Assembly (NCBI GenBank): GCA_000317655.1
Contig: CP003940.1
Span: forward strand, 2,799,547 to 2,863,546
Direction: 5' to 3'
Origin: Cyanobacterium stanieri PCC 7202
GTDB lineage: Bacteria > Cyanobacteriota > Cyanobacteriia > Cyanobacteriales > Cyanobacteriaceae
DNA length: 64,000 bases
Position numbers and translations under genes: made by a program. Under the pieces are notes generated by a model that made no database searches, had not been told where the DNA came from, and worked only from the letters and a program-made list of their open reading frames with translations. Position 1 is the first letter of the stretch. Each line of letters starts with the position of its first letter. Below are positions 30,013 to 40,758 of this stretch, piece after piece.

Positions 30013-30035
30013 GTTTATTATTAAGAAATTATAAA
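30006..30035 (+). promoter_or_regulatory. Candidate sigma-70-type promoter of the ferrochelatase-like gene
   Basis: TTGACA (30006-30011) and TATAAA (30030-30035), spaced by 18 bases, about 125 bp before the ATG at 30162. The -35 hexamer shares its bases with the psbD -35 on the other strand (TTGACAA read one way, TTGTCAA the other). Confidence 0.5.
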
Positions 30036-30161
30036 AAATCTGAGAATTTGAGGGAAATAAATTAACATTATAGACCACAAAAAATGCCCCCCCATGGATA
30101 AAGGATAGATTGATTGTGTAGAAAAGGTTTTCACAATATACCTAATCAATTTTGGTGGTAA

Positions 30162-31358
30162 ATGATAGAATTAGACTATAGTTTGAATCAGCGGAGAATG
30201 ATTGTGGTTGCAACGACAGATAAAAATTTAGACAGTCTAAATAGATCTAACTCCTCAGATAGAGTCGCTGTATTGTTGATGGGATATGGAGAGGTGGAAA
30301 GTTATGAAAATTTTGCCAACTATAATGAACAGGCCTTAAATTTATTAACAGCTAAATTTGCCCCTGTACCTACTTGGATGTATCCCCCCCTAGCGCGTTT
30401 ATTAGCAGTATTTGATTTGCACGAATGGAGTCACCAACATGGTAATTTTATCTCCCCCCATAATGCTATTTTCGAGGCTCAACGACAAAAAATAGAAGAA
30501 AATTTACAACAAACTTGGGGAGATAAGATCAAAGTATTTAAAGCATTCAACTTCTGTGCACCCCATCTGCCTGAGCAGGTTTTGGCTCAAATAAAAGCCG
30601 AAGGATATGACAAAATATTGATCTATCCCCTTTTGGTGGTAGACTCAATTTTTACCAGTGGTATCGCCGTAGAGCAAGTAAATGAGGCTCTTACTAAATC
30701 AGGTAATGACCAAGAACATTGGGTTAAGGGAATGCGTTACATTCCTTCTTTTTATAATCAACCCGCATATATTAATCTCTTGGCGCAAATGGTGGAGGAT
30801 GAAGTGAGTCAGAAATTGGCTCAGGCTTATTTACCTTCAGAAATTGGTATCGTGTTGATGAATCATGGTTGCCCCCACGAAGCTAAGGGGTTTACTTCTG
30901 GTATTGATGAAAGTCAGGCTCTTTATGAATTAGTCAGGGAAAAATTAATCAATCGTTTTCCTCTAATTTCTGTGGGCTGGTTAAATCATCAAACTCCTTT
31001 GATTAAATGGACTCAGCCTAATGCTGAATTGGCAGGGAGAAATTTGATTGAGTTGGGAGCGAAGGCTTTGGTGTTTATGCCTATTGGTTTTGCGACGGAA
31101 AATCATGAGACTCTTTTGGATGTGGAGCATATCATGGTTAGTTTGGGGAAAAAGTATCCTCAAGTTAATTATGTACAGATGAAGTGTGTTAATGATGATG
31201 ATAGATTCTGCACCATGGCGGCAAATTGGGCAAATCCTCAAATTGAGGCTTTATTGTCTGAGGAAGGTTTGGCGGTAAGTCCTAGTTTAGCTCAGGCTTC
31301 TGTACCCCATCACCATCATCATGATCATGATCATGATCATCATCACCACCATCATTAA
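30162..31358 (+). CDS. Ferrochelatase-fold protein with C-terminal His/Asp-rich metal-binding tail
   Basis: A 398-residue member of the HemH/class II chelatase family. The second half keeps the ferrochelatase landmarks: the catalytic-type His in LMNHGCPHE and the ETL glutamate in FATENHETLLDVEHI, preceded by WTQPNAEL. The N-terminal region (VLLMGYGEVESYENF) differs from standard HemH. The usual cyanobacterial C-terminal chlorophyll a/b-binding-like helix is absent. Instead the chain ends in about 16 residues made only of His and Asp. The tail is encoded in DNA that also codes for the end of cobK on the other strand. The neighbouring cobalamin gene suggests cobalt or nickel handling as well as iron. 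An ATG at 30198 is an alternative start. Confidence 0.7.
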   Translation: MIELDYSLNQRRMIVVATTDKNLDSLNRSNSSDRVAVLLMGYGEVESYENFANYNEQALNLLTAKFAPVPTWMYPPLARLLAVFDLHEWSHQHGNFISPHNAIFEAQRQKIEENLQQTWGDKIKVFKAFNFCAPHLPEQVLAQIKAEGYDKILIYPLLVVDSIFTSGIAVEQVNEALTKSGNDQEHWVKGMRYIPSFYNQPAYINLLAQMVEDEVSQKLAQAYLPSEIGIVLMNHGCPHEAKGFTSGIDESQALYELVREKLINRFPLISVGWLNHQTPLIKWTQPNAELAGRNLIELGAKALVFMPIGFATENHETLLDVEHIMVSLGKKYPQVNYVQMKCVNDDDRFCTMAANWANPQIEALLSEEGLAVSPSLAQASVPHHHHHDHDHDHHHHHH

Positions 31359-32136
31359 ATTTAGTTAGCCAAGGGATAATATCTGCCAAGTTATTTACCT
31401 TATGGGGATACTTAATGGGGGGACGTTGAATGAGAATGAGGGGAATTTGCAATTTTTGAGCAACTTTTTGTTTAATATCTTCTCCTCCTGCTTTGCCCCC
31501 TGCTTTGGTGACCACTGCTTCTATGTGCCATTGTTGCCATAGGGCTTTTTCTACCTCGAAGGAAATGGGGGGGCGTAGGGCAATAAGTCGATCGCCCTTA
31601 AACCCTGCCTGATATGCTTGAGTTAGGGAGTCGGCATAGGGTAAAACTCTGGCGTATAAATCAATGGTGTGATGATAATCCTTGAATAGGTGTAGGGATT
31701 GACAACCCACTGTGAGTAATACTCTTTTGCCCTGTAAAAAATTACTGCTTAATAAAGATTCAAAGGATGAAAATGTGATAGTGCCATCTCTTCCATGATT
31801 TGTTACTAAAGGACGCTCGTAACGTAAATAAGGTATATCATATCGGTGACAAGTGGCGATCGCCCCTTGGGATACATTCACCGCAAAAGGATGGGAAGCA
31901 TCTATAATCACCCCAATATGATGCTTTTTGATAAATAAACCCATGTTTTGAGCAGGTATTTTGCCCACCATCACCAAGAGATTTTGGTGAGAAGCATAGA
32001 GATTTTTTCCCCCTTCGGTGGCAACAGTTACCACTATCTGATAATTATTGTCCAATAAAAGCCCTGCAATATCTACACTATCGCTAGTACCACCAATTAA
32101 CCAAATTTTCCTTCCATAGGCAAACACCCCAAGCAT
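31282..32136 (-). CDS. cobK: Precorrin-6A reductase (CobK/CbiJ)
   Basis: NAD(P)H-dependent reductase of the corrin ring in cobalamin synthesis, 284 residues. Recognisable blocks are IWLIGGTSDSVDIAGLL, IIDASHPFAVNVSQGAIATC, PYLRYERP, LLTVGCQSL and VVTKAGGKAGGEDIKQKV. The conserved domain ends near ADIIPWL. A low-complexity tail of about 26 residues, rich in Asp, His and Gly, follows and lies antisense to the His-rich tail of the ferrochelatase-like gene (77-bp overlap). The ATG at 32136 overlaps the ccs1 stop by one base (TGATG), which implies translational coupling; a TTG one codon earlier is less likely. Confidence 0.88.
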   Translation of the reverse strand: MLGVFAYGRKIWLIGGTSDSVDIAGLLLDNNYQIVVTVATEGGKNLYASHQNLLVMVGKIPAQNMGLFIKKHHIGVIIDASHPFAVNVSQGAIATCHRYDIPYLRYERPLVTNHGRDGTITFSSFESLLSSNFLQGKRVLLTVGCQSLHLFKDYHHTIDLYARVLPYADSLTQAYQAGFKGDRLIALRPPISFEVEKALWQQWHIEAVVTKAGGKAGGEDIKQKVAQKLQIPLILIQRPPIKYPHKVNNLADIIPWLTKFNDGGDDDHDHDHDDGDGVQKPELN

Positions 32137-33473
32137 CAACCCAAAGAATTAATAATAGTGACAATTTCTCGCTCAAAAGCCACCTGGGCGCGGTTTGTTT
32201 TACCCCCCACAAAAGTAGCATTATCCTTCTCCAATACCCATACCTGAGAAAAAGAAACATAACTCATCACAACCCCCACCATCAAAAGGGCAAAACCAAG
32301 ATAGACAATAGGCACCCCTGGATCTGATTTTATTTGTAATCCCGTAGAGCCAATTAAATCCAACACCTTTAAATTAACCCCATTCACCTCCACAGGCATC
32401 CCAGGGCGAGTGGCACCCACCAACTGCCCCGACATATCATATATAAACATAGTTCCCTGTAAATCCTTGGTAATCAAAGATACTCCATTAGTCATATCAG
32501 GGGTAGTAGGTATCCATGTACCCCAGATGCGCCCCTTTCCTTTGGTTTCTAATTCTGCCATGGGCAATTGAAAAATAGGACTATTATTGAGTTGAACTTT
32601 TACCCCTGCAATGCCCCAACTGGTTTGGTAAAAAGTAACTCCTTTGTATCGGAGAGGTTGGTTGACAAATATGGTTTTGTTTTCTACTTCTTGACCTTCT
32701 TGATTAACAATAGATAGGTCAGAATAAAATTGATCTACTGCTCCTTGGGCGGTGTAATCGATGCGAAAATCATTGACTTTGACCGCAAAATTTTGAGGTT
32801 TTTTGAGGTTAGTTAATGCCCCTGCTTCAATAAAGTTTTTGATGGTAAATGTTTCCCCTTCGGCGATCATTTCTTGGGCAAAAAAACCTGTAAAAGCACC
32901 CCAAATCGCTCCTAATAAAATTACGATCATGCCTATGTGAACAATGATAGGACCTATCCTACCGATGATTCCTTTTTGGGCGTAAAGGACATCATTATCG
33001 TGGTGAATTTTATATCCTTTTTTACCTAAGTTTTCTTTAATCTCTGATAAACCATTAATAGATAATTCTGCACTTAAAGCGAGTTTATTAAATTCCCTTG
33101 GTTGACGATAATATTTCCAAATTTTAGCGGCTTTTAATGCTGGTAATTGACGGCGAAAAGTACAGGCGATTAAGCTAGTGCCAAACAGTACCAATATTGA
33201 TAAAAACCACCAAGTAGTATAAACATGATCTAAGCCGATATTTAGTAATACTTGCCAAGTCAAAAAGCCCCATAGGGCAGGATTTTCGGGGTAGTTTTCT
33301 TGATAGTAGGAGATACCCTGATTTTGTTCGATGACAGTGCCACTGATACTAAAAAGGGCGATCGCCAATAACAAAACAATGGCCAATCTTAAATCAGCAA
33401 TAATGGCAAGGAGTTTACGGGATAATTTGTAAATACTAAAAGATAAATTTTCAGAAGGGGAAGAAATACTCAT
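32136..33473 (-). CDS. ccs1: Cytochrome c biogenesis protein Ccs1/ResB
   Basis: A 445-residue thylakoid/plasma membrane protein of system II cytochrome c maturation. With CcsA it delivers haem to apocytochromes such as c6 and f. The N-terminal half has three membrane helices ([60 protein letters not shown]). A large lumenal domain follows, and a last helix lies near residue 395 ([19 protein letters not shown]). The stop overlaps the cobK start. It is divergent from ndhN. Confidence 0.92.
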   Translation of the reverse strand: MSISSPSENLSFSIYKLSRKLLAIIADLRLAIVLLLAIALFSISGTVIEQNQGISYYQENYPENPALWGFLTWQVLLNIGLDHVYTTWWFLSILVLFGTSLIACTFRRQLPALKAAKIWKYYRQPREFNKLALSAELSINGLSEIKENLGKKGYKIHHDNDVLYAQKGIIGRIGPIIVHIGMIVILLGAIWGAFTGFFAQEMIAEGETFTIKNFIEAGALTNLKKPQNFAVKVNDFRIDYTAQGAVDQFYSDLSIVNQEGQEVENKTIFVNQPLRYKGVTFYQTSWGIAGVKVQLNNSPIFQLPMAELETKGKGRIWGTWIPTTPDMTNGVSLITKDLQGTMFIYDMSGQLVGATRPGMPVEVNGVNLKVLDLIGSTGLQIKSDPGVPIVYLGFALLMVGVVMSYVSFSQVWVLEKDNATFVGGKTNRAQVAFEREIVTIINSLG

Positions 33474-33631
33474 AAACTAGGGCAGAAGGTAATTTCAATA
33501 TTAAGGATACCATGGCAAGGATGAGGTTTGAGAAGTCGTAAATCGTAAAACCAATGAGCAAACCAATACACTCCCTACTATAATCAGATTAGCAAAATAA
33601 AAAACTTATTAAGTATTAGTAACCTAAATTT

Positions 33632-34111
33632 ATGCCTTTATTAACTACAGGAAAAACCTTTATTCGTGACCTAGAAAAAACAGGAGCATTGGCGGTATTC
33701 ACTCCACCAGAAGGGGGTTTTGAAGGACGTTATCAAAGAAGATTACGCACCTCTGGTTATCATAGCATTAGCATTTCTGCTAGAGGATTAGGGGATTTGA
33801 GTGCATATTTAATGGGTGTTCATGGGGTACGCCCTGCCCATTTGGGTAAAAAAAATATCGGACAAGAGGGTTCCGTTGGTCCTATCTATTTTGTTCCTCC
33901 CATTGCCCTCTCTCAACTAGAAACCTTACCTCCCAACTCCAAGGGTTTAGTATTATGGATTATTGAAGGGGTTGTGTTATCCCGTCAAGAAAAAGAATAT
34001 TTGGCGAATCTGAGTAAAATAGAACCCAAAATTAAAGTGGTTTTAGAATTGGGAGGAGAGCGTTATTTCCGTTGGCAACCCCTCACCGAAGCCATTACCG
34101 CAGTGGCGTAG
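33632..34111 (+). CDS. ndhN: NAD(P)H-quinone oxidoreductase subunit N
   Basis: A 159-residue, cyanobacteria- and plastid-specific peripheral subunit of the NDH-1 complex, used in respiration and cyclic electron flow. The sequence runs FIRDLEKTGALAVFTPPEGG, YQRRLRTSGY, GLGDLSAYLMGVHGVRPAHLG, ending in GGERYFRWQPL, which matches NdhN throughout. Length is typical. It is monocistronic, with a weak hairpin downstream. Confidence 0.93.
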   Translation: MPLLTTGKTFIRDLEKTGALAVFTPPEGGFEGRYQRRLRTSGYHSISISARGLGDLSAYLMGVHGVRPAHLGKKNIGQEGSVGPIYFVPPIALSQLETLPPNSKGLVLWIIEGVVLSRQEKEYLANLSKIEPKIKVVLELGGERYFRWQPLTEAITAVA

Positions 34112-34132
34112 GGGATGATTTAGTAATTACAA

Positions 34133-34160
34133 GCCCTGTCACTGGTGCAGGGCATTTATT
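34133..34160 (+). terminator. Weak hairpin after ndhN
   Basis: GCCCTG (34133-34138) and CAGGGC (34148-34153) with a nine-base loop, followed by ATTTATT. The stem is short and the T-tract interrupted, so termination would be leaky. Confidence 0.4.
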
Positions 34161-34227
34161 CTAGCGAATGTGATTTGTTCACGTTATCATGAGAAGCGAC
34201 AAGTCTTTATTGTTCAATTTTTAAGGA

Positions 34228-35970
<1,743 letters not shown>

Positions 35971-35980
35971 TTAATTTACC

Positions 35981-36004
35981 AAAAAATGGGGGTAAACTCC
36001 CCCA
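35981..36004 (-). terminator. Terminator of vipp1
   Basis: TGGGGG and CCCCCA arms (35987-35992 and 35999-36004), followed on the minus strand by six T residues. It also lies 17 bases after the ycf45 stop and could help end that transcript. Confidence 0.75.
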
Positions 36005-36046
36005 CTAATTATATTGACAATGACTTGTCACAGCCTCTTCTAACCC

Positions 36047-36826
36047 CTAAGAATTGAGTTGACGGCGTAATTCTTCCAAATCATCATCCACAGCACTAGA
36101 GGACTCTCCAGAGGCTACATGGCTATCTTGGGGTTGACCTTCTGGCAAAGCTGCACTGGCTTCGGAACCCCCAGAAAGTTGTAATTTCATCGCTGCTAAC
36201 TCATCATCAACATCAGCACCGCCCTCTAGGGCAGCCCAGCGAGATTCTTCTCCTACCCCTGCCAATTCCCCAGCAGATTCTGATACCGCTTCCATTTGTA
36301 ATACCTTATCTTCCATGCGCTCGAAGGCAGAAGTGGCGGAACTGGTGTTAATATTGCTAATGGTATTTTGCAGTTGTTGATTTGCTTTTGCCGCACTAAA
36401 ACGGGCTTTGAGCATATCTTTTTTGGTTTTTGCCTCAGAAATTTTACTTTCTAAAGTTACTAAATTCCTACGTAATCCATCTACTTGGGTGGATTGAGAA
36501 TCTAGTTGAGCTTTGAGGGTTGCGGCTACATCCGCAAAGGATTTTTTCCTTACTAGGGCTTCCCTTGCTAACCCTTCATCCCCTTTACCGAGGGCTAATT
36601 GGGCTCTTTGTTGCCATTTATTTGCCTCTACTTGATTTTTTTGGTACTGTTGTTCTGTCCTTTTCTGAGATGCGATCGCCTGTGCCACTGCCTGACGCAT
36701 TTTGATCAAATCCTCACTCATATCCCGAATACTTTGCTCAAGGACTTTTTCAGGATCTTCGGCTTTATCGATTAAATCGTTAACATTGGCTTTTACAACT
36801 CTTCCAAGGCGCTCAAATATTCCCAT
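36047..36826 (-). CDS. vipp1: Vipp1/IM30, ESCRT-III-like membrane-remodelling protein
   Basis: A 259-residue PspA/IM30 protein, almost entirely alpha-helical: helix 0 (GIFERLGRVVKANVNDLIDK), then the long coiled-coil hairpin with the conserved EALVRKKSF block. A C-terminal extension beyond the PspA core carries DDDLEELRRQLNS, the helix that distinguishes Vipp1 from PspA. Vipp1 oligomerises on thylakoid and plasma membranes and is needed for thylakoid biogenesis and membrane protection. It has its own terminator and is divergent from spkB. Confidence 0.92.
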   Translation of the reverse strand: MGIFERLGRVVKANVNDLIDKAEDPEKVLEQSIRDMSEDLIKMRQAVAQAIASQKRTEQQYQKNQVEANKWQQRAQLALGKGDEGLAREALVRKKSFADVAATLKAQLDSQSTQVDGLRRNLVTLESKISEAKTKKDMLKARFSAAKANQQLQNTISNINTSSATSAFERMEDKVLQMEAVSESAGELAGVGEESRWAALEGGADVDDELAAMKLQLSGGSEASAALPEGQPQDSHVASGESSSAVDDDLEELRRQLNS

Positions 36827-37049
36827 AATCTCTGTGACCTTCTACTATATTGTTGAACTTTTAAATAACTCTAACTTAATCTATCTTACTTCTAATAATA
36901 TAGTAGCCGTAAACAACTTATGTCAGAAAAGAAAGTAAACCAACGTTAATATCTTATTGTCGTATAATGAATCTGTAGGCTAATAACAGTAAACCGAATT
37001 ATATCGTCATAACAACGATTAATTTTTCGACTTAATTTCCTACCTCATC

Positions 37050-37071
37050 AATTCCTTGAGGAATTTTTTTT
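37050..37071 (+). promoter_or_regulatory. Terminator-like hairpin in the spkB leader
   Basis: AATTCC and GGAATT arms with a TTGA loop (37050-37065), followed by six T residues, 33 bases before the spkB ATG. No plus-strand gene lies upstream, because vipp1 is divergent. A TATAAT at 36963-36968 could start a leader of about 100 bases. This fits transcription attenuation or a short leader RNA. No alternative antiterminator pairing was worked out. Confidence 0.5.
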
Positions 37072-37104
37072 GAGTATCAAGAAAGCAAAAACGGGAAATG
37101 CTGA

Positions 37105-38625
37105 ATGATTGTAAGCTATTGTGTGAACCCTTCCTGTAAGCAACCAGAGAACAATCCTAACCTGAAACAATGTCGGGCTTGTGGTAGCGAGTTGATCCTA
37201 CATAACCGTTATCGTGCCTTAAAGAAAATTGGCAAAGGCGGTTTTGGAGCAACTTTTTTAGGAATGGACTTATCTTTGCCCGGAAATCCTTTCTGTGTCA
37301 TCAAACAATTAAGACCAACATTTGATGATCCTGATACCTTTAGCATGGCATTAGATTTATTTGAAAGGGAAGCCAAAACCCTCGGGAAAATTGATCATCC
37401 TCAAATTCCTCGCCTTCTTGATTATTTTGAAGATCAGAAAAAGTTTTATCTGGTTCAAACCTTAATCAAAGGTGTCACCCTTCAAAAAGAAGTCAAAAGA
37501 TATGGCCCTTTGAATGAAAATGCCACTAAACGCTTTTTGACGGAAATATTACCCGTACTCAGATATGTTCACTCCATCAAAATGATTCACCGAGACATTA
37601 AACCTGCTAATATCATCCGTAGGGAGCAGGATAATAAATTGGTTTTAATTGATTTTGGTGCGGTAAAAGATCAAGTTAATACCCAATTAGCTGTTAACAA
37701 CTATGGTCAAACTGCGTTTACTCAGTTTGCGGTAGGTACGATGGGTTTTGCCCCCCCCGAACAATTGGCAATGCGCCCTGTCTATGCTAGTGATATTTAC
37801 GCTTTGGGTTCTACTTGTTTATTTTTACTAACGGCTAAAGCCCCGAAAGATATACTTTGTGATGAGATAACGGGGGAGTTGTTGTGGGAAGAGGAGATAA
37901 AAATTAGTGAAAATTTTGCCAAAATTCTCAAAAAAATGCTGGAGGTTGATTTACGCTATCGTTATAAGACGGTGGATGAGGTAATTAATGACCTTGATAT
38001 GATGCCTTATGATGTGGAGTTACAACAGGGTTTGGTCAAAAATCCTCGTAAAATTGTTGACCAGCAGAAAAAAAATGTTGATGATTCCTATGAGGGTGCA
38101 GATAGTGGTAATCGTTCAACGGCAACCTCTCGTTTAGCCATGGCAATCAGGGCAAGAAAATCTCGTCAGGGTAAATCAAAATCTATTTTACCTACTAATA
38201 TTACTCCTGAGACTTTGTTAAGTTCCTATGCCATGGGGCGTGATGATTTTAGCCATGAATGTTTTAATAATTTTAATCTTAGTAATGCTAGTCTGCCAAG
38301 GGTAAATTTTCATCATGCTAAGTTTATTAAGACTAATTTTGAGGATGCTAATTTGGTGGAGGCTAATTTTTATCATGCTGATTTTAGTCGTGCTAGATTG
38401 GTTCGAGCAAATTTGACTAAGGCTCATTTATTTAAGGCGGAGTTACAATATGCGGATTTTCGTAATGCTAATTTAACAGGTGCAAATTTGGAAGGGGCAA
38501 ATCTGTATAAGGCGAATTTGTGCGGTGCGAATTTGACTGATGCCAACATAGATGATATTCAGTTACAGGAGGCGGAAACTAATTGGGCGACAATTTTTCC
38601 TGATGGTAAAAAGCGTTTATGGTAA
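37105..38625 (+). CDS. spkB: Serine/threonine protein kinase with N-terminal Cys motif and pentapeptide repeats (SpkB type)
   Basis: A 506-residue protein. Two CX4-7C-type pairs within the first 30 residues (CVNPSC...CRAC) look like a zinc ribbon or redox-sensitive motif. The kinase domain follows (about 33-300) with GKGGFGATFLG, the ATP-binding Lys in CVIKQL, HRDIKPANII and DFGAVKD, so it should be active. The C-terminal region from about residue 385 consists of A(N/D)LxxA pentapeptide repeats forming a right-handed quadrilateral helix. This Cys motif-kinase-pentapeptide order is that of Synechocystis SpkB, which is linked to oxidative stress. pabC starts inside its stop codon region (7-bp overlap). 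Confidence 0.88.
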   Translation: MIVSYCVNPSCKQPENNPNLKQCRACGSELILHNRYRALKKIGKGGFGATFLGMDLSLPGNPFCVIKQLRPTFDDPDTFSMALDLFEREAKTLGKIDHPQIPRLLDYFEDQKKFYLVQTLIKGVTLQKEVKRYGPLNENATKRFLTEILPVLRYVHSIKMIHRDIKPANIIRREQDNKLVLIDFGAVKDQVNTQLAVNNYGQTAFTQFAVGTMGFAPPEQLAMRPVYASDIYALGSTCLFLLTAKAPKDILCDEITGELLWEEEIKISENFAKILKKMLEVDLRYRYKTVDEVINDLDMMPYDVELQQGLVKNPRKIVDQQKKNVDDSYEGADSGNRSTATSRLAMAIRARKSRQGKSKSILPTNITPETLLSSYAMGRDDFSHECFNNFNLSNASLPRVNFHHAKFIKTNFEDANLVEANFYHADFSRARLVRANLTKAHLFKAELQYADFRNANLTGANLEGANLYKANLCGANLTDANIDDIQLQEAETNWATIFPDGKKRLW

Positions 38626-39422
38626 GAGTTAGCTATGTTTTTTTTGATGGGGAGTTAATGGATGGGGATATAGTTTCTTTGTCTGTTAATGATCCTGGAC
38701 TTTTATATGGGGCGACGGTTTTTACTACTTTGAGGGTGTATGATGGTTGTCTGGATCATCCTTTGACTAATTGGGATTATCATTGCGATCGCATTTATAA
38801 TAGTATTAAAATTTTTGATTGGGAGATGCCTGATTGGCAGAGAGTTAGGAAGGAAGCCCAATATTTAACTACCCATTATCCTGTGCTCAGAATTACGATT
38901 TTTCCCGATGGTAGAGAATTAATTTTGGGTCGACAATTACCTGACAATTTATCACAAAAGCAACAGGCAGGAATTACGGGCAAGGTGATAAAATATGATT
39001 TAAATAGTCGTTCTTTACCACTTCATAAAACAGGAAATTATTTAGCTCCTTTATTATGTTTAAATAAAGTAAAAAAAGAAGGTTTTGGAGAAGCCATCTT
39101 AACTGATAATAATGGTCATTGGCTAGAAACTAGCATCGGAAACCTATGGGGATATAGTTCTGGGTGCTGGTTTACACCCTTGCTGTCTGAGGGAATTTTA
39201 CCGGGTATTGCTAGAAAGGTAATTATAGAAAATGCTAATTTTCCCATTCAAAAAAATATTTGGACAGTTGATTTTGTGGAAACACTAGAGGCGATCGCCC
39301 ATAGTAATAGTGTTATAGAAATAGTTCCCTTTCATACCATTAAAACTGAGGAAAAAACACTAAAAATTGACCCTCAACACCCTGCCATTAAGTTATTAAA
39401 AAATATTTTTAAAACAGGATAA
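38619..39422 (+). CDS. pabC: Class IV aminotransferase fold enzyme, probable aminodeoxychorismate lyase
   Basis: A 267-residue PLP enzyme of fold type IV. K137 in LPLHKTGNYL is the expected Schiff-base lysine, and the ETSIGNLW motif (E170 region) binds the cofactor. The short length and the N-terminal VFFDGELMDGD pattern fit 4-amino-4-deoxychorismate lyase, which gives p-aminobenzoate for folate, better than the longer branched-chain aminotransferases; the latter remains possible. The ATG overlaps the end of spkB, indicating coupled translation. Confidence 0.75.
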   Translation: MVRVSYVFFDGELMDGDIVSLSVNDPGLLYGATVFTTLRVYDGCLDHPLTNWDYHCDRIYNSIKIFDWEMPDWQRVRKEAQYLTTHYPVLRITIFPDGRELILGRQLPDNLSQKQQAGITGKVIKYDLNSRSLPLHKTGNYLAPLLCLNKVKKEGFGEAILTDNNGHWLETSIGNLWGYSSGCWFTPLLSEGILPGIARKVIIENANFPIQKNIWTVDFVETLEAIAHSNSVIEIVPFHTIKTEEKTLKIDPQHPAIKLLKNIFKTG

Positions 39423-39452
39423 TTTGTCACCCTACTACTCTAAAAGCACCCT

Positions 39453-39851
39453 CTAATCTGAATCTTGCTTATTCTTTGAACGGACAAACTCCCTAAACTT
39501 GAGCAGATTAAAAGAATGTCCCAACTTAAGAGGTAATAGAGACACCCCCTCAAGACTAGATTGTACCCAACCATCACCCCAACACCACTCCTGATAACCG
39601 TCAATCCCCTTACTCAAAATAAAACGGATACAATTATGATCAATACATTGCACCTCATGATCAACCTCCACCACCCCGATATAAGCCTTAAACTTAGTTC
39701 CCGTGCTCAAAGTAGAAGATAATCTCTTGTCCAATCGAAAAGGAAAAAACCACTTACTAATATTATCCACCTCCAAAATACTCTGGCGAATAACATCCTC
39801 CCCCGCTTCAACCTCAATCCGTAACTGACTGCTTTGGAACTTACCTAACAT
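39453..39851 (-). CDS. SRPBCC/START-like small protein
   Basis: A protein of 132 residues if the ATG at 39851 is used; the frame extends another 22 codons to a TTG at 39917 without a ribosome-binding site. The alternating beta pattern (SQLRIEVEAGEDVIRQSI, GTKFKAYIGVVEVDHEVQCI, NCIRFILSKGIDGYQEW), a Trp-rich middle and an amphipathic C-terminal helix fit the ligand-binding SRPBCC fold. Function unknown, and the assignment rests on pattern only. It is convergent with pabC. Confidence 0.5.
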   Translation of the reverse strand: MLGKFQSSQLRIEVEAGEDVIRQSILEVDNISKWFFPFRLDKRLSSTLSTGTKFKAYIGVVEVDHEVQCIDHNCIRFILSKGIDGYQEWCWGDGWVQSSLEGVSLLPLKLGHSFNLLKFREFVRSKNKQDSD

Positions 39852-40025
39852 AAATTTAATCAGAATAATAACAAGATCATCTCTTATCTTGACATATTTT
39901 TTCTGATGAGTAGTCAATCACAGTTCTAACATTGCCAAATCTTAAAATTTTAGTGAATCACTGTTCAGTTAATCATTTTTGATAGAAAATAAAAGACTAT
40001 TAAGTCTATATCAAACTCAAAAACA

Positions 40026-40670
40026 ATGAAAACAATTATCAATCTCAAAAACAAACTATTATTAATAGTAGGAATAATCAGTCTAATAGTTTTATGGCAA
40101 ATACCAGCCTTTGCTCACCATCCCACGGGAGGAAATACCCCTGACAATTTTTTTGAAGGATTTATGTCAGGATTAGGGCATCCCGTCATCGGTTTAGATC
40201 ATTTTGCCTTTATCATAGCCATAGGCTGTTTTGCCGCCCTATTCTCCCTTGGTTTAGCCATTCCCACAGGATTCGTCATTGCCTCCCTCATCGGCACAGG
40301 AATCCATCTCCTAGAGATTGACTTACCCTTTCCAGAAACCATTATCGCCCTTTCAGTAATTATTAGCGGGGTTATCCTCGCCCTTGGCAAAAAACCTGAG
40401 CAACTACAATTATGGATAATCCCCTTTGCCCTCATGGCAGGAGTCTTTCACGGTTTCGCTTACGGAGAGGCTATTATTGGCGCCCGTATCACTCCCCTTG
40501 TCTCATATTTAGTTGGTTTTTCTCTCATTCAATGGGCGATCGCCTTTATTTGTTATAAACTTATATCTATGACCAAATCAGATACCGAAAATAAATCCCT
40601 CAATTTAAGATTTATCGGTTTTACTATATGTGGTGTAGGGATTACCGTGTTTAGCTCGTTATTTATTTAA
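40026..40670 (+). CDS. hupE: HupE/UreJ family metal permease-like protein
   Basis: A 214-residue membrane protein with a clear signal peptide (KNKLLLIVGIISLIVLW... ending APAFA-like at IPAFA), followed by HHPTGGNTP and about six helices. The family signature, His-rich GLGHPVIGLDHFAF in the first helix, and FHGFAYGEAIIGA in a later helix supply the conserved metal-binding His residues. HupE/UreJ proteins are proposed nickel or cobalt transporters. No hydrogenase or urease genes adjoin it, so cobalt for cobalamin is a reasonable guess. No cobalamin riboswitch was recognised upstream. Confidence 0.83.
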   Translation: MKTIINLKNKLLLIVGIISLIVLWQIPAFAHHPTGGNTPDNFFEGFMSGLGHPVIGLDHFAFIIAIGCFAALFSLGLAIPTGFVIASLIGTGIHLLEIDLPFPETIIALSVIISGVILALGKKPEQLQLWIIPFALMAGVFHGFAYGEAIIGARITPLVSYLVGFSLIQWAIAFICYKLISMTKSDTENKSLNLRFIGFTICGVGITVFSSLFI

Positions 40671-40758
40671 ATCAGTAGAAACATAGAGGCTTTTCGGGGA
40701 AGTCTCTATACTTTTTGATATGATCATTGTCAGAAATAACAAGTCAACAAAATAAATC

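Noticed and set aside
39918-40025. Cobalamin or nickel riboswitch upstream of hupE
   Set aside because: The spacer is only about 110 bp, AT-rich and without the conserved boxes of the cobalamin or NiCo riboswitches. The same holds for the cobL upstream region.
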